Assembly (NCBI GenBank): GCA_000497125.2
Contig: CM035319.1
Span: 1,232,001-1,296,000 of the forward strand
Reading direction: 5' to 3'
Source of the DNA: Spironucleus salmonicida
Lineage: Eukaryota; Fornicata; Diplomonadida; Hexamitidae
Length of the DNA: 64,000 bases
A program made the translations under genes and the position numbers. Shown one piece after another: positions 10,214 through 21,658 of the stretch (within the stretch, counting starts at the first letter, position 1; each line of letters begins with the position of its first letter). The notes under the pieces are model-generated. The model saw only the letters and a list, made by a program, of their open reading frames with translations, did not search any database and was not told the origin of the DNA.

Positions 10214-13200
10214 TCACTTTCCACCAAATGCCTACGCTAAATTTATAACGAAGCTGGTTTGCCGATTTTTATCGACCCTCTCCTTATCGGCATCCTGCCT
10301 CGATTGTCGTACCATGATACGACTTTTTAGCATTTCATTGACTCGATTGCTTAGCTCCATTACCTTGCTAACACCTTTCCACTCTTTTCGGATTTTGTTG
10401 AAGAAAGATACTCCTACTTGGCATCCAAAATTGGTTCCATCGTCAATAAAATTGTCCTTATACGCCGAGCTCACTTTTAGTGCGAGATCCTGCACGCTGA
10501 GTGTGCGTTCCAGCGGTATATATTCCTTCTTGTCTAATTGTTCATAAATATTTCTGGATTTAGCTTCATCCTCCGTAAGGTAATGCTTCTTGCCGTCCAC
10601 TAGTTCATAAACAGCGCCATTAGGCTCAACACCAATCTTATTAGGCAGCTTTTTCCTGACAGCAGAAGATTACTAAATTTTAACGAGCTTGTCAATTTAA
10701 TTTTGGTTATTTTCTTAATATTGTTTTAACTCTTGTATATCTTCTTTTTACAACACCTTTTTAGTACCATCCGCCATAGTTTCTACATAATTGCCGTTAT
10801 CATCCATATTGATTTCTCGGCCAGGAACTAAAATCTTCTTCGAGCCGTCTTCGTTGTAAATAAATTTAACTCCATTTTCGTCTTCTACAGCATTTTTAAT
10901 AACAGACTTTACTGCCTATCTAGATGTGAACTTTGCGCTTTTGAGATTTTTTATTTCTTTCTCATTCAATTTTTTAACACTTCCATCTTTTTAAACTTCA
11001 AATACTTCACCATTCTCGTTTCTAACAAATTTTTTGTCTCCAATTTAAGCAGTTTCTCCAGTAATTGATGCCAGTTATGCTTTAACTGTATTATCATTAA
11101 GAATAGCCTCAGATTCTTCTTTGTTAAGCAATGTGGTAGTGCCATCTTGATTATATCTAATAACGCCTTCTGAAGTGACTTCCATCATCAAATTTCCATG
11201 CTTAATCAACTTCTTAACCTAACTTTTATGTTTTTTCTGACGATATATTTTGGAAAATTCAGGATCTGCCAATTTCTAGTTACCATGCTCATCAATTTCG
11301 TAAATTTCGCCATCTGCTCCTTCTTCGAAGATTTTTCCATTGATCTCTTTCTTTGACTGCTTCTATGCTATTTTTTACTTTAACCCTATAATTTTAGCAG
11401 CCGAAACAGGCTTCTTGGCGCCTGTTCTAGTATCAACTTCGTAAATCTCGCCGTCATCCCCAGTTTCGTACATTTTTCCGTCAATAACAGTCTGTTTAGC
11501 TTATGTCTTCTTCTGCTTCAAGGATGCTGCCAGCGCCCTGCTGACCTTCACCTTCCGCCCATCGGCCTGGACTGCAAACACTTCGCCACCAGCACCCTCT
11601 TCGTAGATTTATCCATCAACAATGATTTACTTTTGTAACTTCTTCTAAGCCGCCTTTTGTGCCGTAGCCTGGTCCGCTTTTTGTTTTGTGCCGTCAGGCT
11701 TTACCAGATATATCTCGCCGTCCGAGCCTTCCTCGCAAATCTGGCCGTCCACAATCACCTGTTTCTGCTAGATTTGGTGCTTCTTTTGACGTATTTCCTG
11801 CGCTTATCCAGCAGAGATTTTCTGGTGCGATCCATTAGACTGCACTGCGTAGATCTCGCCGTCCGAGCCTTCCTCGTAAATCTAACCGTCCACCAGAATC
11901 TGCTTTTACTGCTGCGTGGCCTGTTTCTACCGCTTAATTAGCTGCTGCTGCATTTTGCTGACGATTTTCTTCGTACCATTAGCGCCGGTCTCGTAAAACT
12001 CTCCGTCCGATCCCTCCTCGTATATCTTTCCGTCCATGACGACTTATTTTTCCTTTTAATGCTGTCGCTTGGCTTTCACTTCGCCGGCTCTTTTTAGGTC
12101 TATTTTGACTTTTTCACCCGTTGCAGACACCTGAAATACATCACCGTCCGAATTCTCCTCGTAAATCTCGCCATCTACTACAATTTAGCTGTCTTTTCTC
12201 TTTTGGAACGTCTCCACAGTTGCTTTATCCGCTTTTACCTTTTGGCCATTGCTCTGGATTTCGTAGATTTCGCCATCGCTGCCCTCCTCAAAGGTTTTAC
12301 CGTTAATGACCTTTTTCGCAGGCTTGCCCAAAAGCAGTTTTTCAACTTTCGACTAAACCGCAGGATTTTGCATCAGTTTTGCTTTTTGCTCCCCCGTTAT
12401 TTCGACTTATGTGCCGTCTTTACTGACCGTGAACATATGTCCTTCGTCGTCTACCACATATTCCACTCCATTAACTGTTATTTTGGACTGTTTTTGTTCA
12501 ATTTAATGATTTTCGTTGGCAATTTTAACCTTTTCTTGTTCTATTATGTCCTTATCCAACTGAACGTCCTTAATTTTGTTAATTTCTGACGAGTTCAGTT
12601 TTACCTTTTTGCCGTCTATTTCCTCGTAGTAATTACCATTTCCATCAACTGTAATTTTTCTCTTTCCTGCAGGAATTACCTTATTCCCCTGAGAGTCAAT
12701 TATAAAAATTAAACCGTCATCGGTTGCACCAGTGATTATTTACTTTAACTATGCTGCACGATTTTCAAATAAATTTTTCTTTGCTGAACCTTTATTTTCA
12801 ATATTTTATGTATCTGCTCTTTTGTACAATGAGGCTGATTATTTTCCTGATTTGGTTAAAATTGGCGGTTTACCATCTTTAAGCTTTTCACCTTAGGTAT
12901 GGTTTACAATTTTGTACTAATTGAGATTTCGGTCCAATGCAATCCTATTATTTTCAGGATCCGTACAAAAGAAATATCCATGAAGTTCATCGAAAAAGTA
13001 GGGCACATTATCGATTAAAAGTTCGTTATTACTGACTTAATAAGAAAATGATTTTTTCTAGCATAAAATTTAGCCTTTAGAGTCAACTCTATATACACCA
13101 TCGTTTTCCTAATAATAAAAACCTAACGAGTCCACTGAATAATGCTTGGTATCAGACCCTATGTAATACATTTTATCATTGACATTCACCTGTTAAAGTT

Positions 13201-14776
13201 CTGAAATATGTTATCTCTTGTTAAGTGTGTCCACCAAAACATCCTTTGGAGGAAGCATTGGTTATGTATATTTTTCCAATATTTTCATCTTAAATTCGTA
13301 TTCTCTGAAGAAGGGTGGGTTATACGGCTCAAATGTATCTAAATCTAAGTATGTTCGCTTATTATCCGTGCTAATAAAAGGCTAATTGAACTGATCTATA
13401 TTGTACTTCAAGCCATCCTCTGTAACGTAAATCCTGCCTTCGCCTTTACCGTAGCTGTCAGGAACGATCTGCCGATGCTGTGAATCTAACATATACAACT
13501 CATCGCCTACAAACCGAAACAGCTTGCCCTGGTTGTTGCGGAAATAGAATCTCTGGTGCTCATCTTCGTACCCCCAGAGCCCCTTCTTGTGCTAGCTGTA
13601 GATTCGCCCGATTACCGTATCAAGGAATGTGACCTTCCCATCATTAACGCGCTTCAGGAACCTGGCCTCCTTCCCAAGGTAAGTGATCGCTCCGTTATCG
13701 CCGAAAACGAAGGGGAGCGCACTTGAGCAGTTCCGGCCGCTAACATCCCCGAAGCCCGCAAAGGGGTCAATGATCTCGATCTTCTCTAGAACTCGTTACG
13801 CGTTCAGATCGACGATCTGAAGCCCGCTGCGGCTCGGCGCACGACTCAGAGCATGTGACTGGTTCAGCAGCTTCCCGAGCTTCTCCATGTTCTGCTCCTG
13901 GAACGCGAGCTCGGCTTGGCGCCGGAAGTTCAGGAAATTCGTGTTCATTTGGTTGATTTTTGCCTCGAATTCGGGCGTTTTGTCCAAATTAATTTCGACT
14001 TTTCGCTCCTAAATTTGAATTTTCGTGGATGCAATTTTCGTCTAATTGTCAATCTCGCGTTTCAGGCGCTCCAGCTCGGCGTTAGCCTAATCTAGTTTGC
14101 TCTCCAGAAACTTGATCTGGCTGTTTTGGTGATAAATGTCAGTTTGCAATGAATTGATATAAATTTCAACTTTTCCTTCCTATTGCAAATCCTTCAAAGC
14201 TTTGATTTTGTCCGCCTTGTACAGGACGCCCATTTTCTCAAATTCGAGGATCTGCTGGCGCTGCTGATTTAACTGCATCTGCAGATTTTCGCGCTCTGCA
14301 CTGTGTTTCTGCAGCCGGCTACTGGCAGTTTCCGTCTGCTCACAGACCTGCAATTCGGCTAATTTAGCGCGTTGCAGCAGAAGGTCCACCTGGTCGTCCG
14401 TGAGAGATCTTGAGTTTTCCGTGCTGAAGTAGGACAGTAGCTCGTGGTCGATGTCCAGCTGCAGCGTCCGCACGGCCTTCACTTTTTATTCGCTCAGAAA
14501 ATGTTTAAAAATCGGATAAATGTTTTTCGGATTTTCGTGGTCCGTCATTGGGTCGCAGTTTAGCTCAGCTTCGTTAAGTACGTAAAACGGGCGTTCTTAA
14601 ATCATCATTTCGATGTTTTCGAACATTTTTGCGATTATTAAGTCAATGCGTTTTTGGATCAGGCCTTGTAGGTGCAGCTATTACAGTTATTGAGATCCTG
14701 GTTTGGGTGATTTGATAGAGTTTTGCCTTGAGGATATCAATGGCGATTGTTTCAGAGGCGGTAGTTTTTTATCCAT
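10214..14776 (-). CDS. 1520-residue coiled-coil and DG-repeat protein
   Basis: A very long intact frame. Residues 1-~370 (14776-13650) are mostly helical: a basic, Ser/Pro-rich start followed by Leu/Gln/Glu coiled coil (QTETASSRLQKHSAEREN) typical of cytoskeletal proteins. The middle third has degenerate strand-like G-x-YY repeats. At about 12300-11270 there are at least eight good copies of a unit of ~45 residues with core DGxIYEEGSDGEIYEV followed by a charged QKK-rich helix. The C-terminal part has weaker copies and ends NLAQAFGGK. There is no signal peptide or membrane helix. Base composition is higher in G+C at the 5' third. It could be a flagellar or cortical cytoskeleton component; that is inference from architecture only. 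I do not recognise the family. Confidence 0.8.
11270..12300 (-). repeat. Coding tandem repeat, ~8 units of ~45 codons
   Basis: Within the large gene, at least eight imperfect copies of a unit with the core GKIYEEGSDGEIYEV recur about every 45 codons. Between cores lie Lys/Gln-rich segments. Variants include FEEGSDGEIYEI, YEENSDGDVFQV, CEEGSDGEIYLV and YETGDDGEIYEV. The units differ enough in DNA to be old rather than a fresh expansion. Confidence 0.7.
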
Positions 14777-14860
14777 TAGAGGAAATGATTATTTATAATA
14801 TAATTATTAGTAGTATGAAAACAAATAAATCTAGAGTATTATATAATTATTTGTATATTT

Positions 14861-14866
14861 CACTCC
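14861..14866 (+). promoter_or_regulatory. CACTCC start-proximal motif (PUF6)
   Basis: CACTCC lies 19 bases before the PUF6 ATG, in the 103-base gap that separates this gene from the divergent repeat-protein gene. It is part of the recurrent set in findings. Confidence 0.4.
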
Positions 14867-14879
14867 ACTTTTCGTTTTA

Positions 14880-16478
14880 ATGGACAGAAGACAAGGTAAC
14901 CCTCGTACTACTAAAGACTTTAAGAAATCCAATCCTGACGCTCAGAAGAAATTCAATAAGCCAAAAGAAGACTTGCCCGACCCAAAAGAGAGAAAACTCC
15001 AGAAACGTGAGAAAAAATCGAAAGTTTATTCTTGCGACATGTCGCAGCTTCTCTAAATCTTTGAGTAAGCACGGCAAGCAAACTGCGAAAATCGTGATGA
15101 TCTACTGAAAAAGGCCTTTGCAATGCTTGAGCGTAACTTTCAGGCTGCTGCTCTTTCAAACACTGAAGGTCGTATACTATGTCTTTTCTTTGAATATGGT
15201 ACTCTCGAGCAATAAGCTAAAATCGCGTCTGAGGTATAAAAGATATTTTTCCAGGTATGTACCTCGAAGTACGGCTACCACCTTGCAATAAAAATGCTTA
15301 AAATAAATACTAACAAGCCTTAAGCCTACGTAACCTAATTAATTGAGACAGAAGTGCTACCTAACCTCACCCAGTATTCTTCTTAAGTCCAGGCTATCCA
15401 AGTTGTCAACCACATCTTCGCCAACAGCTCTTTCTACCGAATGAAGATTATGCAGCAAATCGCACCTGATCTTCTCGCAAATGAGCTCTAATTCGAACAG
15501 AACATCAAGCCAATAATGAAACTCATCAATACCGCCCTCTCTAAGGATTTAATTGCCTCACCGTTCATCCAGAAGCTGATTTCAAAAATTTTTGACGCCT
15601 ACGCGAAACTCAAGTCCCCAAAGACGATAGCAGCCTGCGAGTTCGAAATCAAAGCCATTTCCTCCCAAATCGAGCCTGCGTCGATCCTGCTGCTCATCGA
15701 CAAGCCAGACGGCGTCAAAATCGCCTGCCAGATCTACGCGCTGCAGCCCCCGAAAGCGAAGCAGCAAATCATCCACCAGCTCAAGCAGAAGCTCCTCGAG
15801 ATCTCGCTGGACCCGATCGCGAGCACGATCCTCTACTTCATGTTCATGAACACCGACGACACGAAGTTTTTGAGCGAAAATCTGCTCGTCGGGCTGCGCA
15901 AAAACGTCGCAAAAATGCAGAACAATTTGAGCATTTTCCAGTTCCTCTGCTGCGGTTTCCGGGCGATTTCGGCCAACAAAATCTTCAACGGAAACGTCAA
16001 ATTGCTCGAGGTCCTGCGGTCCGCGGAGGCGCTCTGGAACCCCTGCAAGAAGGACGTCGCGAAGCGCGAGGCCGAGGTTTTCGCGTATTTCAAGGCCGTT
16101 TTCGGCGACTATTTCACGCCCGAAAAGGTGTACGCGCTGTCGCTGGAGGACAAGAATAACGGCTTCCTGAACGCGCTTTTGGCGCCCCAGGACGTCGCGC
16201 AGAACTACTGCAAAATGCTCGACGGCGAGTACGTTTTCAGGCACAATGTGGCGCATTACGGGCTCAACATGTTCCTGAAGCAGAGCGCGGACGCTGCGCT
16301 CGTGGGCGCGTTCCTGGAGCAGTTCCAGGACGTCCCTGCTGACAACTTCGTGAAACGGGGCGCTTTCGTGCTCAAGGCGCTCAGCGCGCTCGATAAGGCG
16401 CAGATTGTCGCGTTCGTGGGGGCTAAGGGCGTCTGTGCGGACGACAAGGTGATTCAGGGGCTGCTGCAGGCCGAGTGA
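14880..16478 (+). CDS. PUF6/PUM3-type pumilio-repeat protein
   Basis: A 532-residue protein of the Puf6/PUM3 group, nucleolar pumilio-like proteins that bind RNA/DNA non-specifically and act in large-subunit rRNA processing. A basic N-terminus (DPKERKLQKREKKSKV) precedes helical repeats; RILCLFFEYGTLEQQ followed by KYGYHLAIKMLK is the typical first repeat pair of this group. The C-terminal half lies where the CPL domain is found, but no motif there is diagnostic. Base composition shifts sharply: the 5' third is ordinary, while from about 15600 to the stop G+C is very high and TAA/TAG-Gln codons vanish in favour of CAG/CAA. The divergent repeat-protein gene starts 103 bases away. Confidence 0.82.
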
Positions 16479-16625
16479 TGTTGAAGTGGGTGGGTTTTTG
16501 GAGGGTTTTGGGGCAACTCAGAGCAGGAAGTTATAGAATGTGACGTATTTCGAATAATATTTTTTTATGAAATTGTTGTTTATATTGTATGATATTGCTT
16601 TGTTCTCAAATCGTCGGTCGGTAAA

Positions 16626-17636
16626 ATGAACATTCACGCCCTCGCCAGAGATGTCAAAAACTACCTGTAGCCACCAAATCCATTGGCGATCTTTAAGATT
16701 ATCATGCCACTTAGTCACTCATAGGTGTAGCAGCTATGCCGTGCGTTTTAGTAGCAAACTGGATACTGCCTGAAGCGTCTTTTGACAGGCCCTAAATTCG
16801 GATTTCTCTGCATATCAGGGAGTACAGAAATAAACTCTTTAGAAAGCGTGTACGAGCGTGCGTGCGCTGTGGCAGCGCTGGAAGCAACTAGCTCTGAAAC
16901 GTTCGTTCTGACTCCACCAGCTTAATAGCTTGGCTAATTACTTTCATTTAAGCTTGATACTGAAGTTAATTCGCTTTTAAAGGCAATATTATAAGCTTAA
17001 AATGACGCTATATCCTTAGTAGAAATTATTTTTTCAGCGTCTACCAAAATGTTAATATCTATATCAGAGCTGATTAATATTCGTTATAAGTAAACACCAA
17101 TATAGTTATTATCTTAATCGTTTGGTGATTAATCAGATGCCAAATTCCTCATAGTATCTCGTTTTTCTGCTCTTTTTAGCGAGCCAGAAGTGTAGAAAAT
17201 GTCTTAATTAACTAATATTTTACACGCATCCATGAACTCTTATATTTCAAAAATACCGCTAATGCAGCTTTTTGCTAGATTATTGCTTTTGATAGATTAA
17301 GATCAGTTAGCTGGTCTTGTTAATTTAACAAACTAAAGCGAAGATCTAATCGACTTGCAAAGTTTAATCGAGAAAAAATTCCAAAAAGAAGCGGAATTAG
17401 TAGAATATGCATTTTTAATTTATATAGATTGTGCTATTAATTAAAAACGTGGGTTTGCGCGTATTTTGAGACGTGGAATAAAAGAAAATCGCGACTTTTC
17501 GATTTGTTGGGTGCTAAGTTAAAGAGGTTTATAGGATGTTAAATAATAATATAAAGAAATGTTTGGAAAGGATTGTATGAAAGAATTAAAAAGTTAGAGC
17601 TGTGGGATCTTTAAAAAAGCTATTACCATTTTATGA
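16626..17636 (+). CDS. Annexin-fold protein, alpha-giardin type
   Basis: A 336-residue protein with four annexin-like repeats. Repeat 4 is clearest: ILRRGIKENRDF, then YKEMFGKDCMKELKSQ and SCGIFKKAITIL, matching the annexin YxxxFGxDLxxDLKxxxSGxFxxxL pattern. Repeat 2 shows LLKAILQAQNDAISLVEII followed by KMLISISELINIRY. Alpha-giardins are annexin homologues expanded in diplomonads that bind membranes and microtubules near flagella, so this is both a cytoskeletal candidate and a lineage marker. The calcium-binding GxGT loops are not conserved. The start at 16626 (MNIHALARDVKNYL) was chosen because the frame is coherent from there; 16704 is an alternative. RPA2 starts 66 bases downstream. Confidence 0.72.
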
Positions 17637-17702
17637 CGTTTATAATTTATTAATATATAATATTGTTAAGTTTATGTTTTCACTTCTTTTACCACTTCCA
17701 AA

Positions 17703-20700
17703 ATGTTCATTCCTAAAAAATTCAATGTTTCACCTGGTATTAAGGGACCAGTTAATAATTAACATTAATAAAGTTCTGATCATTTTAGAGGTTATCCTTA
17801 GCATTTTGATGATAAGTTTTAGAAGCTTATGGTTAGATCGCACACTGAATCTTTTAACTCGTTTGTATCTAATTTGTAGATTATCGCAGATACGGCACCT
17901 TTAGTACATTTTAATGAATTTAGTGTTAAATATAAATCATTATAATTAGGTATTCCTTGCTCTTATCCTTAGGTCTGCAGGGATTCCTGTATTTCATATG
18001 AGTCACCTCTTTCAGCAGTTTTAGAAATTTCATATAAAGGTGATGTAATCTACTAAACTGTTACTATTGGTACTATACCCATTATGGTTGGTGCTTAAAT
18101 TTCCCATACTGGAAGTTTAAATAGATAAACTAAACCCTTGATTGCCGAGGATGAAACCGATTTCGGAGGATATTTTATTATCAATGGCGTTGAAAAGATA
18201 TTGCGTATGCTAGTTGCAAATAGAAGAAATTATATGGTATCTATGGAACGAACAGCTTTTTATAAAAGAGGGTCTAATTTTACTAAATATGGTATTTCAT
18301 TCAAATCCGTAAGAGAAGATGAAAGAGGGCAAACACTTATATTGCATGCATTAAAGGATGGGTCAGCAACTCTTAGAGTCTTAATTGATAAACGTGAATA
18401 TTTTATCCCAGTGGCTATTCTGTTAAGAGCATTAAAGTAGACATCAGATAAAGAAATTTATACTAAAATTGTTACACTTAGAAATAAATCTGAAACTACG
18501 GAAGAAAAGGCTTAAAATTTATATATTACAGAACGTGTTTAAATGATGCTCAGAGACCATCACAAAAATTCTATTTGGAAACGTGACACGGCAGTTGAGT
18601 ATATTGGCAAAAACTTTAGAGCCATATTACCATAGTATTTCTAAGATAAATCAGATTTCGAAGCAGGAGAGTATTTCTTAAAAAGACATATTTTTTGGCA
18701 TCTAACAGATTTTGAAGATAAATATAATCTAATTATTGAATTAATTCATTAACTATATTTGCTTACTATGGGAACTATTTAACCTGATAATAATGATTCT
18801 ACTGCAAACCATGAGGTCTTGCTTCCAGGGCATTTATTAACAATGTTTATATCTGAATGTTGTGAAAACTTTTTAACGTCGGTATCCTATGCCGTATAAA
18901 AAAGATATAAACCATTAGAAGAAAAGAATAACATCTAAGAATTCATAGATAAGTATCCAATATTTAGATAAAGTAGTTTTGCTGGGGTGAAGACTCTTTT
19001 ATCTACAGGAAATTTAATCTCTACTACTGGTTTAGATTTATTGTAAATAAATGGTTTTGCAGTTACTGCGGATAGACTTAATTTTGTCCGTTTTATGGCT
19101 CACTTCAGATCAATTCATAGAGGCGCATTTTTCACTGAAATGAAAACAACCGCTGTTAGAAAGATGCTGCCTGAAAGTTTTGGATTTTTATGTGTAGTAC
19201 ATACTCCGGATGGTGGACCATGTGGTCTTCTTAATCATTTATGTTCTGGTTGTGATATCGTTTAAAAATGTGATGTTTTTGGCCAATCTACTATTGAATA
19301 GATAATTAGAAGTGCAGGATTGGTGAAATATGATGAATATGAAGGATTTGAAGGTTGCAGTAGCGTGCCCGTCATGCTGGATGGTAAATTATTAGGTTTC
19401 TTACCTGAAGTTGGACTCATAGATGATGAAGGCAGAAGTGGTCATATTTATAATTTGATTAATTAATTAAGGTTACTTAAAAGTAATGGTACTATTAGTA
19501 ATAGAACAGAAATAGTTTATATACCACATAATAATAAAATAAGAATGAAAGGTTAACTTTCATTATATACTACAGCTAGTAGATATAGTCGTAAAGTACA
19601 TAGCTTATTATCTGATAGGTTAGAATATATTGGTAGTCAAGAGTAGTTATTTTTAGACATTGCTATGCTCTAAAATGAAATAAGAGTACCATATACTACT
19701 CATTAAGAACTATCGCCTATTTCAATGCTTAGTACTGTTGCTTCATTAGTCCCATGGCCTGACCATAATTAGTCACCACGTAATATGTACGAATGCTAAA
19801 TGCTTAAACAGACAATGGGGTTCCCTGCTAGATCAATGGATTATCGCATAGAAAGTAAAAGCTACAGAATAATGACACCATAAAGACCAATGATTAGAAC
19901 TGTTATGCACGATAAGGGTGGGTTTGATACACATCCTACTGGCACAAACGTTATCGTTGGTGTTTTAGCTTATACTGGTTATGATATGGAAGATGCATGT
20001 CTAATTAATAAAGCAGCTATTGAACGTGGTGTTTTCCACGGTGTAGTTTATACCGTACATACAATGGAACTTGAGAAGGATGAATTTTTCAAAGGGCCTA
20101 TGACTCCTTCAGGAAAGCATGATTGTGATGGTCTACCTATAATAGGGTGTCATATAACTAAAGGAGATATTCTATGTTATGTTTACAATAAAACTAAAGA
20201 CAAAATCCATGAAGACATATATAGGAAAGGAGAAAGTGGTGTTATCGAAAAAGTTATTGTGTGCAAAACTACCCGCGCTCCTACTTTCGCCAGAATCGTT
20301 ATTCGTCACGATCGTTCTCCAATCATTGGGGATAAATTCGCATCTCGTCACGGTCAGAAAGGTACTCTAGGCATCAAATATCACGGCCGTGACATGCCAT
20401 TCTGTCATTCAACAGGTATGACCCCGGATCTCATCATTAATCCACATGCGTTCCCTTCAAGGATGACAATCGGCATGCTTTTAGAGTCTCTTGCAGGAAA
20501 GTACTGCGCCCAAACAGGTTAATATGCAGACGCCACTCCATTTTAATTTTCTAATGAGCGCCGCTGTCTGGATCATTATGGCCAAAATTTGGAACAGCTC
20601 GGTTATTGCAAATACGGTTCAGAATAGCTATATTCAGGCATCACCGGCGAGGCCATGACGTGCTAAATTTTCATAGGAATGGTCTATTATCAAAGGCTCA

Positions 20701-21050
20701 GACACATGGTAAACGACAAATATCAAGTGCGTGCTAGAGGGTTAGTAACGGAGGCACTGGGCTAGCCAGTTAAGGGCCGTTCTAGAGGCGGCGGGACGCG
20801 TTTCGGAGAAATGGAAAGGGACGCTCTAATTGGTCACGGAACAGCAGCTCTGTTAAGGGGCAGATTGTGCACGGAAAGCGACGGCAGAATCGTGGAGATC
20901 TGCGAGGATTGCGGCGGAATTTGGATCCAGGACGGAAAGTGCCAAGTGTGCTAAGGGGCCTTGAAGAAGTGCATCATGCCGCAGGTGTGTCTGGCGCTCG
21001 TTAGCGAGCTGAGCGGAATGGGGGTCAAAATGTCGTTTAAGGTCGAGTGA
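17703..21050 (+). CDS. RPA2: RNA polymerase I second-largest subunit (RPA2/RPA135)
   Basis: An 1115-residue beta-type subunit. Family blocks are easily read: [147 protein letters not shown]. The C-terminal zinc ribbon keeps CEDC and CQVC. Assignment to Pol I rests on the short N-terminus, the [13 protein letters not shown]...RGSNFT block and the [18 protein letters not shown] form, which fit RPA135 better than RPB2 or RPC2; a separate RPB2 gene lies at 26960-30622. G+C rises in the last ~0.8 kb, and the last ~200 bases are duplicated at 42985-43236. Confidence 0.9.
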
Positions 21051-21095
21051 GAGGGTTTCTGGCGGTGCAGGATTAGATTTGGAGTGCTGGGAAGC
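20845..21095 (+). repeat. RPA2 3' end, duplicated in inverted form at 42985-43236
   Basis: This segment, from inside the RPA2 C-terminal coding region through the stop and about 45 bases beyond, has a near-identical inverted copy (roughly 95 per cent by eye) at 42985-43236. Both copies are much richer in G+C than their surroundings. Confidence 0.85.
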
Positions 21096-21634
21096 GGTTT
21101 TTGGGAGATGAAAATGCAAAAAATATTGTGGGGAGATTAAATAGCACAGTCTGAAAATAAGAAAATGCGCATTTGCCAGAATGGAAAATAAGGAACTGAA
21201 GATTTTGATTGACAATTTGTGAGGTTGTTAGCAGACCAGATTCTTAAGAATTGGCTGGCTTTGCGAACCAAGAATAGAATTTTCAACTTATTGCTTTGAT
21301 CGTGATCGATTTTACAGTTTCTGATGAAAACGGAATTATGTTAGAAATAGTATTATATTAACAATATAAAAAAGAGTAAGTAAAATTATCTTAGTACCAA
21401 AAATGGTAATGAGGGCGCTATTATTAAAAGTTGAAGAAAGTATACGAAGTTTAATAAGAGTTAATTGGGTTAATTGCAAAATAGAGTTTCCATAAAGCTC
21501 GCTTTAGACCAGAGTATAGTTTGCATTACGTTTATTCTGGATGAGTAGCCTTTCAGAGTCTGTAATGAAAATGAAAATTAAATATTACGAGAAACTTAAT
21601 TTTATATTATATAGAATATTAAATATTGCATTAT
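21096..21634. other. Intergenic stretch RPA2 to cysteine-rich gene
   Basis: About 540 bases, moderately AT-rich, with only short frames (for example a 34-codon frame beginning at about 21110). No RNA gene or convincing protein is visible. Open frames running into the next gene out of frame were rejected. Confidence 0.5.
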
Positions 21635-21658
21635 ATGTTATTTCCCGCTTCTTCCAAG

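Noticed and set aside
10314-12589. Several plus-strand frames opposite the DG-repeat gene
   Set aside because: They mirror the repeated minus-strand codons and give Leu/Arg/Cys-rich strings without any domain.
15582-16256. Long minus-strand frame of 224 codons opposite PUF6
   Set aside because: It lies in the GC-rich 3' half of PUF6, where opposite-strand frames stay open by composition. Its product is a low-complexity Val/Leu/Asp/Arg string and the plus frame carries the conserved pumilio features.
16518-16718. Minus-strand frame MTKWHDNLKDRQWIWWLQ...
   Set aside because: It overlaps the N-terminus of the annexin-like gene on the plus strand, which has coherent repeats across the whole frame. 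The minus frame has no family match.
16723-17260. Minus-strand frame of ~165 codons beginning MDACKILVNQ
   Set aside because: It is entirely opposite the annexin-like gene and has no domain; the plus strand shows annexin repeats 1-3 here.
21096-21634. A tRNA or small RNA between RPA2 and the cysteine-rich gene
   Set aside because: No B-box-like GGTTCGANNCC sequence or cloverleaf pairing was found here or elsewhere in the window.
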